Assembly (NCBI GenBank): GCA_945827465.1
Contig: CALZOH010000002.1
Span: 1-33,159, forward strand
From: an uncultured Prevotellaceae bacterium
Lineage (GTDB): Bacteria > Bacteroidota > Bacteroidia > Bacteroidales > Bacteroidaceae
Direction of reading: 5' to 3'
Length of the DNA stretch: 33,159 nucleotides
This document shows, in pieces, positions 32,452 through 33,159 of this stretch (positions within the stretch are counted from its first letter, which is position 1; each line of letters starts with the position of its first letter). Under the pieces are notes generated by a model. That model searched no databases and was not told where the DNA came from. It worked only from the letters and a program-made list of their open reading frames with translations. The translations under genes were made by a program, and so were the position numbers.

Positions 32452-32820
32452 TTACTTCAGGAAGGCGAAGTAGACGGCTGCCACCAGGCAGAGAAACGAG
32501 ACAAGATGATTCCAATGCAGGCTTTCTCCCTTAAACAGCAGCGTGGAGAAGCCGATAAATACGATGAGCGTAATGACTTCTTGCACCACCTTGAGTTGCA
32601 TCAATGTGAACGGACCTCCGTTGCCTTGAAATCCGATGCGGTTGGCCGGTATTTGGAAACTGTATTCAGCCAGGGCAATGCTCCATGAGAACAGGATGAC
32701 GGCATATAGCGGCCAGTTGGTGCTGATTTTCATCTCCTGCAATTTGAGATGTCCGTACCAAGCGAAGGTCATGAATACGTTCGATACGATGAGCAAAAGT
32801 ATGGTTTGTAGAGCTTTCAT
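32452..32820 (-). CDS. DUF486 / DMT-like small membrane protein
   Basis: A 122-aa inner-membrane protein with four hydrophobic helices (about 4-22, 36-52, 78-96, 103-121). The conserved core AWYGHLKL (about 20-27) and SWSIALAEYSFQIPANRIGF (about 45-64) identify the DUF486 family, related to small drug/metabolite transporters. No substrate is known. A good -7 box precedes it and the PspC gene follows. Confidence 0.9.
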   Translation of the reverse strand: MKALQTILLLIVSNVFMTFAWYGHLKLQEMKISTNWPLYAVILFSWSIALAEYSFQIPANRIGFQGNGGPFTLMQLKVVQEVITLIVFIGFSTLLFKGESLHWNHLVSFLCLVAAVYFAFLK

Positions 32821-32845
32821 CTTTTATGAATGAATTTTGCGGCTG

Positions 32846-32853
32846 CAAAATTA
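32846..32853 (-). promoter_or_regulatory. -7 box for DUF486-PspC
   Basis: Minus-strand TAATTTTG, 25 nt before the DUF486 ATG. Confidence 0.5.
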
Positions 32854-32907
32854 TGTGATTAATATTGAAAAGAGATACTTTTCATGGAAATAATATAAAT
32901 ACTATTA

Positions 32908-32947
32908 GTTCGCGCGCATCAAGATATACATCCTGATGCGCGCGAAC
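32908..32947 (-). terminator. Hairpin after the right-edge barrel protein
   Basis: Perfect 14-bp arms GTTCGCGCGCATCA (32908-32921) and TGATGCGCGCGAAC (32934-32947), 18 nt after the stop of the partial gene. A weak T-tract follows on minus (ACTAATAGTATTTATATTA), so termination strength is uncertain. Confidence 0.65.
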
Positions 32948-32965
32948 ATGAGATAAGACCTATGC

Positions 32966-33159
32966 TTATTGATTCTTTTTCTTGGGTTGTTTGTTGAGTC
33001 GGTAAATGACGTGGAGCATGGCGTAGCGGGGCACCACGTTATAGCGCGTCTCGGTGCGGCCTTGAGCGTTGACCGTGCGGTTCACGTTCGAGAGGTTGCC
33101 CAAGAGGTCGAAACCGTCGATGAAGCAGGTGAGGCTGCCGCCGAGGAAGGTGCGGCTTA
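32966..33159 (-). CDS. Outer-membrane beta-barrel protein, C-terminal fragment (window edge)
   Basis: The last 64 codons of a minus-strand gene that continues beyond the right end; the stop is TAA at 32966-32968. The visible part contains FIDGFDLLGNLSNV, NAQGRTET, VVPRYAMLHVIYRLNKQPKK and ends KKNQ. It matches the end of the barrel protein at 7617-10511 (MIDGFDIFGNLSNI, NSQGRTET, LPRYFMIHIFYRFNKQPKKK). So it is the final strands of a paralogous TonB-receptor-like barrel. Its G+C content is much higher than that of its paralogue. Confidence 0.85.
   Translation of the reverse strand, partial: SRTFLGGSLTCFIDGFDLLGNLSNVNRTVNAQGRTETRYNVVPRYAMLHVIYRLNKQPKKKNQ

Overview
The window looks like chromosomal DNA of a Bacteroidales species (Bacteroides / Phocaeicola / Prevotella-like). 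Upstream regions repeatedly carry the Bacteroidetes -7 box TAnnTTTG, sometimes with a -33 TTG/TTTG about 19 nt before it, and there are few Shine-Dalgarno sites. The gene set fits: DUF2851, DUF2807, DUF4294, WbqC, tandem LepB proteins, CotH, Ser-type sulfatase, and GH27. No phage, IS element, CRISPR array, rRNA or tRNA was found.

Left arm (1-11.6 kb). A translationally coupled minus-strand operon encodes DUF2851, a hotdog thioesterase and DprA. A plus-strand operon encodes DapB, an active-looking signal peptidase I and a second LepB-like protein that lacks both catalytic residues. Minus-strand genes follow for an iron-dependent alcohol dehydrogenase, a large outer-membrane beta-barrel protein and a repeat-built DUF2807 lipoprotein.

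Centre (11.6-12.43 kb). About 800 bp hold no convincing gene but about a dozen DnaA-box-like 9-mers (TTATCAAC, TTTTCCAC, TTATCCAC) on both strands within 465 bp, next to AT-rich stretches. Gene direction diverges here. Sampled rows suggest that the plus strand changes from C-rich to G-rich across this point, also inside genes that run against the trend. I read this as the chromosomal replication origin (oriC). It is the most interesting feature of the window.

Right arm, AT-rich part (12.4-18.1 kb). A plus-strand locus encodes a small exported protein of unknown type, an MFS sugar transporter, an N-acylglucosamine 2-epimerase (AGE/RnBP) and a 712-aa lipoprotein with a probable alpha/alpha-barrel glycosidase-like domain. 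It may be an uncharacterised sugar-processing system. It converges on a TrmH-family methyltransferase.

Right arm, more GC-rich part (18.2-33.2 kb). GH27 alpha-galactosidase, WbqC-family protein and membrane pyrophosphatase (HppA) lie on plus. Next comes a non-coding stretch with a 41-bp palindrome-bearing tandem repeat and a GC-rich block, then a minus-strand operon DUF4294 - CotH/ricin-like protein - sulfatase. An exported EEP-family hydrolase (plus) and minus-strand genes for GDSL hydrolase and M3 peptidase follow, then DUF486 and PspC. The window ends inside a paralogue of the left-arm barrel protein. Strong hairpin terminators separate most units.
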